Positions 22,601 through 27,457 of a stretch of DNA of 27,457 nucleotides are shown piece after piece. Position numbers and translations under genes: made by a program. Within the stretch, counting starts at the first letter, position 1, and every line of letters starts with the position of its first letter. Origin of the DNA: an uncultured Clostridia bacterium (GTDB lineage Bacteria > Bacillota > Clostridia > Christensenellales > Aristaeellaceae); contig CAKTTL010000032.1 in assembly GCA_934615235.1 (NCBI GenBank), positions 1-27,457 on the forward strand. Reading direction: 5' to 3'. Under the pieces are notes generated by a model, which saw only the letters and a program-made list of their open reading frames with translations, did no database searches and was not told where the DNA came from.

Positions 22601-23767
22601 GCAAAGGTGCTGGATGATTTCCGCGATCCGCATAATCCGCTCCAGATCGTTATCGTCACCAGTAAGCTGCTTACCGGTTTCGATGCACCCATACTGCAGG
22701 CAATGTATCTAGACAAACCGATGAAAGACCATACGCTTCTGCAGGCCATTTGTCGCACAAACCGAGTCTATGGACAGGACAAAAACTATGGCCTGATCGT
22801 GGACTATGTGGGTATTTTTGATGATGTAGCCAAGGCGCTTTCTTTTGATGCGGACACCGTGGAAAAAATCATAACAAATATCGAAGGTGTAAAAAAGCGT
22901 GTGCCGGAATTGGTCTCAAATTGTCTGGCATTCTTTCCCGGAGTTGATCGTACGCGCGATGACTGGGAAGCTCTTGTCGCTGCACAGGATTGCCTTCCTA
23001 CAGATAAGGATAAAGATGAATTTGGCGCACAATACCGCGTGCTAAATCGCGTATGGAACGCCCTATCTCCAGATGCATGTCTGAATCTTTTCAAGGAGGA
23101 CTATAAGTGGCTTTCCAAAGTATACGATTCTGTCCGGCCAACCGACGAGCGTGGACGGCTTATTTGGGCTGCGCTAGGCGCAAAAACACTCCAGCTTGTT
23201 CACGAGAACATTTCTGTTGAGGAAGTCGTTAAGGACGAAGACATTCTCGAAATGGATGCTGGTATTATCGAACAATTCATTTCAGGAAATGCATCTCAGG
23301 AAAAAAAGAGTCGCAAAATTGAGATTGATCTGGCTGCAATCATTCGTAAGCACCCGGATGACCCGCGTTTCATTGAATTGGGAAAACGCATGGAAAAGCT
23401 CCGGGAAGAACACGAGGCTGGTCTGCTGAATAGCATTGAATTCCTGAAAGCGCTGCTGGATATGGCGAAGGATGCTGCCCATATGGAACGTGAGGTCGTT
23501 CCTCAAAATGAAATTGATAAGGGCAAAGCTATGCTGACGAAGCTGTTTCAAAGCATTAAAAACACTTCCACACCGGTCATTGTTGAGCGGATCGTAAGCG
23601 ATATCGACGGCATTGTTCGAATTGTGCGTTTCCCAGGTTGGCAAGATACCTCGACCGGCAGAAACAGCGTTAGTCGAAGCCTGCGCGATGTGATTATGCG
23701 TAAATACCATATTCGCGATCAGGAAGTATTTTCGAAAGCTTATGGATACGTTGAACAATACTATTAA
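19673..23767 (+). CDS. hsdS: HsdS reading frame continuous with HsdR
   Basis: One open frame of 1364 codons. Codons 1-360 are an HsdS: TRD1 (MARVRFGDVV, then GSRRTYLKKVAVADFEG), hinge ELVKSQFIGMFGDP at about 174-187, TRD2 (IRIGPFGSLLHKEDY onward) and the C-terminal RQSDKSKF. At codon 361 the normal HsdS tail is replaced by about 34 codons without similarity (VVQTLRSKIPVASH onward) that span the hsdR promoter and ribosome site, then codon 395 is the start of HsdR. The stop of cassette A overlaps its ATG (TAATG) and GGAGG lies just before. Either a true S-R fusion protein is made, or a truncated HsdS runs through by chance while hsdR is also expressed from its own signals. I favour the second. 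Confidence 0.7.
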   Translation: MARVRFGDVVKEIKINIDRAADDHEFYIAGEHMESENIHLTKRGCFEGSDVGPAFIRLFRPGQVLYGSRRTYLKKVAVADFEGITSNTTFVLETKDQNVMMQELLPFIMLSDSFTEYTIKNSKGSTNPYILFSDLCAYEFELPPIEDQRVLVERLLACDRAKEAYKRLLAATDELVKSQFIGMFGDPVLNEKQWPVAQLNAIAEIRIGPFGSLLHKEDYIEGGHALINPSHIVDGYIVPDEKLTVSDEKYEELSAYKLKKGDVVLGRRGEMGRCAVVNEDGFLCGTGSMIIRPSGKMQSYFLQKMLSSPSYRAVIEGKAVGVTMMNLNVPIVSSLMIPLLPSALQDEYIAFVRQSDKSKFVVQTLRSKIPVASHDVLVNLWYNKARFEKTEEKTMPATFSEQHVEDMVIKAIENNGWEYIPAAELPRAESDVLVESYLREALIRLNPCIAETPSHADTVIYKLRALISTVRPHDLVTQNERFKKLVFEENSFPFDKDGRSISIRFFDYDNLENNRFTVTNQWIYPQAAGGKRLDIVLLINGFPVAVGEMKTPVRPAISWMDGAGDILDYEKSIPQMFVTNIFNFATEGKCFRYGSIGAPVTLWGPWYADIAHEEGDLSKVQASIASMTRKDIILDLFRYFTLFSTDKRNRKIKIVCRYQQYEGANLIINRVKAGYPKKGLIWHFQGSGKSLLMVFAAQKLRMMKELNSPTVLIVNDRIDLAGQIFGTFSMADVPNLVPAETNEDLTRLLKADTRKVIITKIFEFAQANAPLNLRDNIIVMVDEAHRTQEGDLGARMRMALPNAFFFGLTGTPINKLDKNTFATFGAAEDRTGYMSRYSFADSVNDHATLPLHFEPVPVKLHVDESAIDEAFKALSDEAGLSDEERSKVAQRVRMAAIMKDPRRIHAVCEHIAEHFMTKVNPNGFKAQVVCYDRECCVLYKRELDKLLGETTSTIVMDTNNDKADEYKQWRRTRDEEAKVLDDFRDPHNPLQIVIVTSKLLTGFDAPILQAMYLDKPMKDHTLLQAICRTNRVYGQDKNYGLIVDYVGIFDDVAKALSFDADTVEKIITNIEGVKKRVPELVSNCLAFFPGVDRTRDDWEALVAAQDCLPTDKDKDEFGAQYRVLNRVWNALSPDACLNLFKEDYKWLSKVYDSVRPTDERGRLIWAALGAKTLQLVHENISVEEVVKDEDILEMDAGIIEQFISGNASQEKKSRKIEIDLAAIIRKHPDDPRFIELGKRMEKLREEHEAGLLNSIEFLKALLDMAKDAAHMEREVVPQNEIDKGKAMLTKLFQSIKNTSTPVIVERIVSDIDGIVRIVRFPGWQDTSTGRNSVSRSLRDVIMRKYHIRDQEVFSKAYGYVEQYY
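20204..20216 (+). repeat. Hinge repeat core, copy 4 (in third hsdS)
   Basis: TCGCAATTTATCG in the hinge codons of the third hsdS, 575 bp after copy 3 and in the same orientation. An imperfect dyad CGTAAA/TTTATCG brackets a short centre, as tyrosine-recombinase sites often show. Confidence 0.9.
20729..20753 (+). repeat. HsdS C-terminal repeat, copy 2
   Basis: Matches 17959-17983 at 24 of 25 bases. It is the last HsdS-like sequence before the frame enters the hsdR upstream region. It contains CGATAAAT (20737-20744), the reverse complement of the right part of the hinge core. Confidence 0.75.
20793..20821 (+). promoter_or_regulatory. Promoter for hsdR within the hsdS frame
   Basis: ATGACG (20793-20798), a 17-base spacer and TATAAT (20816-20821) with an extended TGG before it. 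It lies 33 bases before the hsdR ATG, with GGAGG at 20842-20846. Confidence 0.75.
20855..23767 (+). CDS. hsdR: Type I restriction subunit HsdR
   Basis: The 970-aa restriction and translocation subunit, of normal HsdR length, counted from ATG 20855, which has its own GGAGG at eight bases and its own promoter. The nuclease domain shows D140 and E154-x-K156 (RLDIV, then VGEMK), the PD-ExK pattern. The SF2 motor has Walker A QGSGKS (K295), motif II VDEAH (388-392), motif III GLTGTP and a second RecA lobe with SKLLTGFDAP and ICRTNRVYGQ. The C-terminal helical part binds the methyltransferase in the family. It would cut unmethylated DNA after ATP-driven translocation from sites chosen by HsdS. The upstream frame is open, so an S-R fusion form is also possible. 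Confidence 0.95.
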   Translation: MPATFSEQHVEDMVIKAIENNGWEYIPAAELPRAESDVLVESYLREALIRLNPCIAETPSHADTVIYKLRALISTVRPHDLVTQNERFKKLVFEENSFPFDKDGRSISIRFFDYDNLENNRFTVTNQWIYPQAAGGKRLDIVLLINGFPVAVGEMKTPVRPAISWMDGAGDILDYEKSIPQMFVTNIFNFATEGKCFRYGSIGAPVTLWGPWYADIAHEEGDLSKVQASIASMTRKDIILDLFRYFTLFSTDKRNRKIKIVCRYQQYEGANLIINRVKAGYPKKGLIWHFQGSGKSLLMVFAAQKLRMMKELNSPTVLIVNDRIDLAGQIFGTFSMADVPNLVPAETNEDLTRLLKADTRKVIITKIFEFAQANAPLNLRDNIIVMVDEAHRTQEGDLGARMRMALPNAFFFGLTGTPINKLDKNTFATFGAAEDRTGYMSRYSFADSVNDHATLPLHFEPVPVKLHVDESAIDEAFKALSDEAGLSDEERSKVAQRVRMAAIMKDPRRIHAVCEHIAEHFMTKVNPNGFKAQVVCYDRECCVLYKRELDKLLGETTSTIVMDTNNDKADEYKQWRRTRDEEAKVLDDFRDPHNPLQIVIVTSKLLTGFDAPILQAMYLDKPMKDHTLLQAICRTNRVYGQDKNYGLIVDYVGIFDDVAKALSFDADTVEKIITNIEGVKKRVPELVSNCLAFFPGVDRTRDDWEALVAAQDCLPTDKDKDEFGAQYRVLNRVWNALSPDACLNLFKEDYKWLSKVYDSVRPTDERGRLIWAALGAKTLQLVHENISVEEVVKDEDILEMDAGIIEQFISGNASQEKKSRKIEIDLAAIIRKHPDDPRFIELGKRMEKLREEHEAGLLNSIEFLKALLDMAKDAAHMEREVVPQNEIDKGKAMLTKLFQSIKNTSTPVIVERIVSDIDGIVRIVRFPGWQDTSTGRNSVSRSLRDVIMRKYHIRDQEVFSKAYGYVEQYY

Positions 23768-23830
23768 AGCTATAAGTGGAAATGAAACGGAATAGCTAAC
23801 ATTTTCCTTGCAACAAATGATGCGAAAAGG

Positions 23831-23859
23831 CCCTCGGCAGCTGCAACAAGCTCTGAGGG
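23831..23859. terminator. Possible terminator after hsdR
   Basis: CCCTC (23831-23835) pairs with GAGGG (23855-23859), with inner AGCT/AGCT pairing, about 65 bases after the hsdR stop. The T-tract is weak on the plus strand (TCTTGCTTTG); on the minus strand CCTTTT follows. Termination in either direction is plausible. Confidence 0.45.
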
Positions 23860-23883
23860 TCTTGCTTTGTCTCCTTTGTCCAC

Positions 23884-23911
23884 TTGAAAGATATGTTCAA
23901 AAGGATAAGCT
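23884..23911 (+). promoter_or_regulatory. Promoter-like site before SprT-like gene
   Basis: TTGAAA (23884-23889), 16 bases, TAAGCT (23906-23911). The following TGTGAC and the general layout recur at 25024-25051 before the 211-aa gene. Confidence 0.5.
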
Positions 23912-23943
23912 GTGACCACATCAAAACAAGGGAGGCCACAGCA

Positions 23944-24600
23944 ATGCTGAGCGTATCTGAAATCGTAGCCAAGACCGAGGCCATGTTCGACCTTTTCAAC
24001 CATCATTTCTATAACGGCGAGCTTACACGCCCGGCCATCACCGTATCGCCGGACGGCGGGCGTGGGGCCTACGGCTGGTGCAGCGTATATGAAATCTGGC
24101 AGGCCAGCGGCGAGGCGTACCGGGAGATCAACATTTGTGCCGAGTACATCGATCGGCCCATCGGCGAGGTGGCGGCGACCATGCTCCATGAAATGGCGCA
24201 TCTCTACAACCTGACCCATGAGATCAGGGACGTCAGCAACAACGGGTACTACCACAATAAGAAATTCAAGGACACCGCTGAGGCCCACGGCCTGCACATC
24301 GAGCATCACGCCACTTATGGCTGGACGATCACGACGCTGACCAAAGAAACCGCCGCATGGCTGACCCAGCAGCCTGGCATGGAGGATATAACCGCCAGCC
24401 GCAAAACGGCGCTCCAAATCAAAACCAAAGCCGACGATGACGAGGGCGGCGAAACGACCACGACCATCAAAGGCGGGCGCAGCACCAGCAAGAATCGCAG
24501 CATCAAGTACGTCTGCCCGCATTGCGGAGCCATCATTCGAGCCACGCGGCAGGTCAACGTAGTATGCGGCGACTGCGACGTACCATTCGAACAGGCATAA
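23944..24600 (+). CDS. SprT-like zinc metalloprotease
   Basis: A 218-aa protein of the SprT/Spartan-like family. The catalytic motif is HEMAH (H82, E83, H86), with H104 in GYYHNKKF as a likely third zinc ligand. A C-terminal zinc ribbon has C191, C194, C208 and C211 (CPHC and CGDC). Eukaryotic Spartan digests DNA-protein crosslinks; bacterial and phage members are common on mobile elements but little studied. The start at 23944 follows GGGAGG at eight bases. It lies downstream of the RM island and is in keeping with the repair theme of the 9844-12628 operon. Confidence 0.9.
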   Translation: MLSVSEIVAKTEAMFDLFNHHFYNGELTRPAITVSPDGGRGAYGWCSVYEIWQASGEAYREINICAEYIDRPIGEVAATMLHEMAHLYNLTHEIRDVSNNGYYHNKKFKDTAEAHGLHIEHHATYGWTITTLTKETAAWLTQQPGMEDITASRKTALQIKTKADDDEGGETTTTIKGGRSTSKNRSIKYVCPHCGAIIRATRQVNVVCGDCDVPFEQA

Positions 24601-24606
24601 TTCCTA

Positions 24607-24630
24607 CCCGGCCATAGCGCCGGGTTATTC
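24607..24630. terminator. Hairpin between convergent genes
   Basis: CCCGGC (24607-24612) and GCCGGG (24619-24624) with a six-base loop, then TTATTC. It sits exactly between the stop of the SprT-like gene and the stop of the convergent minus-strand gene. The T-tract is short, so termination is uncertain. Confidence 0.5.
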
Positions 24631-24936
24631 GTCGTGAGATGCTTTTCCGATCTGCTCCGGCGACTGGCTGTCTGGGAGCAAAACTGCCATCATGATCTGC
24701 GCGCCCATTCGAAAGCCTGTGATGAAATCCTCCACCATGGACACGTTCGCCAGCTGCGCGCTGGCCAGCGCATAATCTCGCAGCAGGACGTGATCCTTCT
24801 CGGGAAGCTTTTCATATAGCGCTTCTTCGATTTTTGCCACTTCTGCCAGCGCGCGGGCATATTTGCTCCCGGCCCGGATGGTGCGTTCGTCCACCGACAT
24901 GTTCCCATGGTAGAGTTCCTCTAAAATCTTTCGCAT
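24625..24936 (-). CDS. DUF6809-like protein
   Basis: A 103-aa helical protein. It begins MRKILEELYHGNMSVDERT and ends with a helix DFITGFRMGAQIMMAVLL, the pattern I associate with the DUF6809 family of Clostridia and their phages. A middle stretch of alternating charged residues suggests a helical bundle. The start at 24936 follows CGGAGG; an upstream in-frame ATG lacks this signal. It runs against its neighbours, ending next to the SprT-like gene. No function is known for the family. Confidence 0.7.
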   Translation of the reverse strand: MRKILEELYHGNMSVDERTIRAGSKYARALAEVAKIEEALYEKLPEKDHVLLRDYALASAQLANVSMVEDFITGFRMGAQIMMAVLLPDSQSPEQIGKASHDE

Positions 24937-25023
24937 AACTGCCACCTCCGCCCAGACAGTAGCATAGCTTCCTTCTGAAAGGAAGGAGCGCAAAAAATCT
25001 TTTGAGAAAAGGCCGGCATGAGC

Positions 25024-25051
25024 TTGCTTTTTGACCACCCGTGTGTAAGCT
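25024..25051 (+). promoter_or_regulatory. Promoter-like site before the 211-aa gene
   Basis: TTGCTT (25024-25029), 16 bases, TAAGCT (25046-25051), then TGTGAC. Spacing and -10/downstream bases match the site at 23884-23911. GGGAGG follows before ATG 25096. Confidence 0.5.
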
Positions 25052-25095
25052 GTGACTCAGCCGTGAGGCACACAACAATACGGGAGGTATTCATC

Positions 25096-25731
25096 ATGGA
25101 ATGCGGAAAACTCACAGCAAAACTTCGGGACGCGGTGCCGGTTTGCTTCATCGAAAGCGGGAAAGAGGTCAAGCGCTTCAAGAACATCGAAATTCCCGAC
25201 GAGATCAAGAAGCTGCCCTATCAGGACTTCGAATTCAGCGTACCGGTTACCGGAGCCATTACCTTCAAGATCATGTTCGAGGAAGGCGTTTTGCCGAAGG
25301 TCTGGCCGGAGGCGCGGACGCGCAAAACGCGGAAAGGAAGATCAGAAGAAAAACCCGAGCCGGAGAGCATCACCGCCGGGCTTCAGGCGGCATTAAATCA
25401 AGCGGAAGCCGAGGGCCAGCCTGTGGCAGAGATCGCCAAAGCAGTCGAGCAGGGCGCGGAGATCACTGCCGAACTGAATGGGCAGGAATTGACCATCACG
25501 GCCCATGAGCCAGATAATATGGAGGCGGCTTTCAACGTAACCGGCGAACGCCGCAAGGCGCTGGTAGAGGCCATTAAGGCTTTCGTAGGCGCGCCTGCCG
25601 TGTACCAGAACGCACCCAGCTTCGCCTATGTCATCGGCGACTACACGGTTAGCAAGACCGGAACGGTATTCGGCCCGACAAACGAGGCGCTCATGGCAGC
25701 GCTGAATGCAAAGGGGTTCATAGCAGAATAA
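25096..25731 (+). CDS. Hypothetical protein, 211 aa
   Basis: Not recognised. The N-terminal part (MECGKLTAKLRDAVPVCFIE, with PVTGAITFKIMFEEG) looks like a beta-rich domain. A basic patch TRKTRKGRSEEKP follows, then a helical stretch with AEIAKAVEQGAEI. The C-terminal domain ends SKTGTVFGPTNEALMAALN, which resembles tails of uncharacterised phage-like proteins in Clostridia. ATG 25096 follows GGGAGG. It shares its upstream promoter/leader motif with the SprT-like gene, so both may belong to one regulon of the mobile element. It is followed by a strong terminator. Confidence 0.7.
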   Translation: MECGKLTAKLRDAVPVCFIESGKEVKRFKNIEIPDEIKKLPYQDFEFSVPVTGAITFKIMFEEGVLPKVWPEARTRKTRKGRSEEKPEPESITAGLQAALNQAEAEGQPVAEIAKAVEQGAEITAELNGQELTITAHEPDNMEAAFNVTGERRKALVEAIKAFVGAPAVYQNAPSFAYVIGDYTVSKTGTVFGPTNEALMAALNAKGFIAE

Positions 25732-25751
25732 GAGGTTTTGAACCCCATTTT

Positions 25752-25777
25752 CCCGGCAAATAGCCGGGATTTTTGTT
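25752..25777 (+). terminator. Strong intrinsic terminator
   Basis: CCCGGC (25752-25757), loop AAATA, GCCGGG (25763-25768), then ATTTTTGTT. It ends transcription of the 211-aa gene. Confidence 0.88.
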
Positions 25778-25894
25778 CTTAAGAAGTGTCCATTATTACA
25801 CGATTTAAGAAGCTACATATTAATAGAAAGCAAAATTTCGGGGTGTGCATGAGCTAAGTGCGATTATGCTAACTAATGTCGGTCTGGACACAAG

Positions 25895-25925
25895 CCACCG
25901 AGATGCAATAATCTGGTGGTTTTTT
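25895..25925 (+). terminator. Second terminator with no gene before it
   Basis: CCACC (25895-25899) with GGTGG (25915-25919), extended by AGAT/ATCT, followed by six T residues. No open frame lies between it and the terminator at 25752. The segment 25778-25894 holds an 8-bp direct repeat TTAAGAAG (25779 and 25805) and an inverted repeat GTGTCCA/TGGACAC (25786 and 25885). It may end a small RNA or mark the element boundary. Confidence 0.75.
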
Positions 25926-25935
25926 GTATGCTTTC

Positions 25936-25964
25936 TTGTGCTGTTTGCCGTTTTATGCTAAAAT
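25936..25964 (+). promoter_or_regulatory. Promoter of the 25998 operon
   Basis: TTGTGC (25936-25941), a 17-base spacer and TAAAAT (25959-25964) with an extended TGC before it. GGAGG at 25986-25990 and ATG 25998 follow. Confidence 0.65.
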
Positions 25965-25997
25965 AATGCCGAATAACTGGCATTTGGAGGAGAACGA

Positions 25998-26327
25998 ATG
26001 GATGAGCAGGTAAGGGAGTATGTTGAGCAGTACCCGAGTGCCATTGTGAATATGTATCATACCATCAGGACGCTGATTTTGAATAGCGCGCCCGCCGCGC
26101 CACAGGAAAAGCTGTGGGCGAAGCTGCCAAGCTATTATGTGGGGGAAGCCTTTGTCCGGCTGATTCCGTTTAAGGATCACATCAATATTGAGGCCAGCGC
26201 TGCGGTGGCGCACAGGCAGAAGCTGGCGGGCTACAAAATGACGCCCAAGGGCATGCTGCAAATCTTCCTGGGCCAGGGTATTCCCGGCGACGCGCTTAGG
26301 CAGATATTTGAGGAAACATTGCACTAA
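25998..26327 (+). CDS. DUF1801 (YdhG-like) protein
   Basis: A 109-aa protein of the DUF1801/YdhG family: helical N-terminus, then EKLWAKLPSYYVGEAFVRLIPFKDHINIEAS, in which the family normally has a metal- or ligand-pocket-like beta sheet, and a C-terminal KMTPKGMLQIF helix region. ATG 25998 follows TGGAGG. It is the first gene of a three-gene unit with 14-base gaps. Biochemical function is unknown for most of the family. Confidence 0.78.
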   Translation: MDEQVREYVEQYPSAIVNMYHTIRTLILNSAPAAPQEKLWAKLPSYYVGEAFVRLIPFKDHINIEASAAVAHRQKLAGYKMTPKGMLQIFLGQGIPGDALRQIFEETLH

Positions 26328-26341
26328 GGGAGAAAAAGAAA

Positions 26342-26782
26342 ATGGAAGCCAAGTGGTTTAACGTATACGGATTGATTTTTGTGGCGGTGATCCTAATTCC
26401 TAATGTGATCTTTGCGATGAAGTGCAAGGACGGATTCGTGAACAAATGGAATAACAAGCTGGTGGAAACCGTGGAGCAGATCGGACGCTTCGGCTGCTTT
26501 TTCCTGATGATTTTTCAAATCCCGGGCACATTCTTTGGCTGGCATTCGCAGCAAGTGTTTTATCTCTATCTGATTGCGGACACGCTGCTGGCGGCGGCTT
26601 ATTGCCTGATCTGGCGGATTTGCTTTCACAAAAGCAGCATGTTCCGTGCGCTGGCGCTTTCCATTATCCCTTCGGTTTTGTTCCTGCTGAGCGGCATTCT
26701 CATTCGCTCGATTCCGCTGATCGCTGCGGCCGCGTTGTTTGCGCCGAGCCATATTCTGATTTCGTATAAGAACGCAAAGTAA
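26342..26782 (+). CDS. Four-helix integral membrane protein
   Basis: A 146-aa membrane protein with four hydrophobic segments, roughly residues 8-26 (GLIFVAVILIPNVIFAM), 46-63, 71-92 and 102-138. A basic loop (KCKDGFVNKWNNK) follows helix one, consistent with a cytoplasmic side. No recognised domain or catalytic motif. It is co-transcribed with the DUF1801 gene and the nucleotidyltransferase. The start follows GGGAGAAAAAGAAA, a purine-rich ribosome site. Confidence 0.75.
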   Translation: MEAKWFNVYGLIFVAVILIPNVIFAMKCKDGFVNKWNNKLVETVEQIGRFGCFFLMIFQIPGTFFGWHSQQVFYLYLIADTLLAAAYCLIWRICFHKSSMFRALALSIIPSVLFLLSGILIRSIPLIAAAALFAPSHILISYKNAK

Positions 26783-26796
26783 AGCTGGGAGGAAGA

Positions 26797-27457
26797 ATGG
26801 AACTGCAAAGCCTGCTGGACGCCTTTGTCGCTCAATCCAGGGCCATTCTGGGCGATTGCCTGACGGGCGTGTATCTGCACGGCTCGGCGGCCATGGGCTG
26901 CTTTCAGGCGCAAAAGAGCGATGTTGATCTGCTGATCGTGGTGGAAAACGCGCTGCCAGATGAACTGAAGCTGCAATACATGGCGATGGTGACAGCCATG
27001 AACGTCTACGCCCCGCAAAAGGGCATTGAAATGAGCGTGCTCCGCCGAGATGTGTGCAAGCCGTTTGTCTATCCCACGCCGTATGAGCTGCATTTTTCCG
27101 TGATGCATCTGGAGCGATATCAGGAGAACCCGGCGGAGTATGTACGCGCCATGCACGGTGAGGATAAAGACCTCGCGGCGCATTGCATGATGCTGCGCCA
27201 TCGCGGCGTAAGGCTTTACGGCCCCGAAATTGAGCAGGTTTTCGGGCCGGTAAGCGATGAAGTGTTTGAGAACAGCATCTATCAGGATATCCGTACCGCG
27301 CAGGAGGATATCCTGAAAGCCCCGGTCTATGTCATCCTGAATCTTTGCCGCGCGGTGGCCTATCTAGAGGAAGGACTGCTCCTGTCCAAACGCGAGGGCG
27401 GCGAGTGGGCGCTGAATGATTGGCAGCTTGCGCCTTATCAGGGCATGATCCGCGCCG
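26797..27457 (+). CDS. Aminoglycoside nucleotidyltransferase-like protein (partial)
   Basis: The gene runs off the right end; 220 codons are visible. The N-terminus is a pol-beta-type nucleotidyltransferase with HGSAAMG and, ten residues on, SDVDLLIVV (the G-S and D-x-D metal site). The downstream part (YVILNLCRAVAYLEEG, then GEWAL) matches the helical C-terminal domain of ANT(9)/AadA-type enzymes (DUF4111). It may inactivate an aminoglycoside or modify another substrate; resistance is not shown by sequence alone. ATG 26797 follows GGGAGGA, 14 bases after the preceding stop. Confidence 0.85.
   Translation, partial: MELQSLLDAFVAQSRAILGDCLTGVYLHGSAAMGCFQAQKSDVDLLIVVENALPDELKLQYMAMVTAMNVYAPQKGIEMSVLRRDVCKPFVYPTPYELHFSVMHLERYQENPAEYVRAMHGEDKDLAAHCMMLRHRGVRLYGPEIEQVFGPVSDEVFENSIYQDIRTAQEDILKAPVYVILNLCRAVAYLEEGLLLSKREGGEWALNDWQLAPYQGMIRA

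Overview
The window looks like an accessory region of a Gram-positive Clostridia-type bacterium. Nearly every gene has a strong AGGAGG-type ribosome binding site, the promoters are sigma-A-like (TTGACA/TATAAT), and several small families (DUF6809-like, SprT-like with a zinc ribbon, Y-polymerase-associated small proteins) are ones I associate with Firmicutes. The species cannot be named from the sequence. No rRNA, tRNA, CRISPR array, transposase, phage capsid or terminase gene is visible.

Left third (about 67-9590, all on the minus strand): a phage- or plasmid-like replication module. In transcription order it holds a Y-family DNA polymerase, a small zinc-ribbon protein, an intrinsic terminator, a 43-aa peptide coupled by GTGA to a winged-helix protein, a SNF2-type helicase, a coiled-coil protein, a four-cysteine protein, a family-A DNA polymerase, a 68-aa protein and a primase-polymerase/helicase. 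The genes are tightly packed with overlapping stops and starts.

Middle (9591-12628): a divergent control region with two near-identical promoters and a dyad between them. It drives the Y polymerase leftward. Rightward it drives a LexA/CI-like self-cleaving repressor, a small Y-polymerase-associated protein, a LexA DNA-binding domain without protease, a SLOG (YpsA-like) protein and an SRAP/YedK-type protein. This reads as a mobile SOS/DNA-damage cassette.

Right-middle (about 12670-23770): a visibly more AT-rich island with an unusual type I restriction-modification system. A consensus promoter and a multi-hairpin leader precede an ADP-ribosylglycohydrolase fused to HsdM. A second, different HsdM follows, then a complete HsdS, a tyrosine recombinase, and an array of HsdS target-recognition modules. 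A 13-bp core lying in the HsdS hinge codons occurs four times in direct orientation, once directly after the recombinase stop codon. Two successive units (about 562 and 575 bp) each carry their own ribosome binding site and one recognition domain, which looks like a cassette array for changing sequence specificity. The last HsdS has lost its stop codon and reads in frame through the hsdR promoter into hsdR, which has its own start.

Right end: a SprT-like metalloprotease, a convergent DUF6809-like gene and an unrecognised 211-aa protein. The first and last share a promoter/leader motif. After two terminators comes a separate three-gene unit, probably chromosomal: a DUF1801 protein, a four-helix membrane protein and an aminoglycoside-nucleotidyltransferase-like gene cut by the window end.
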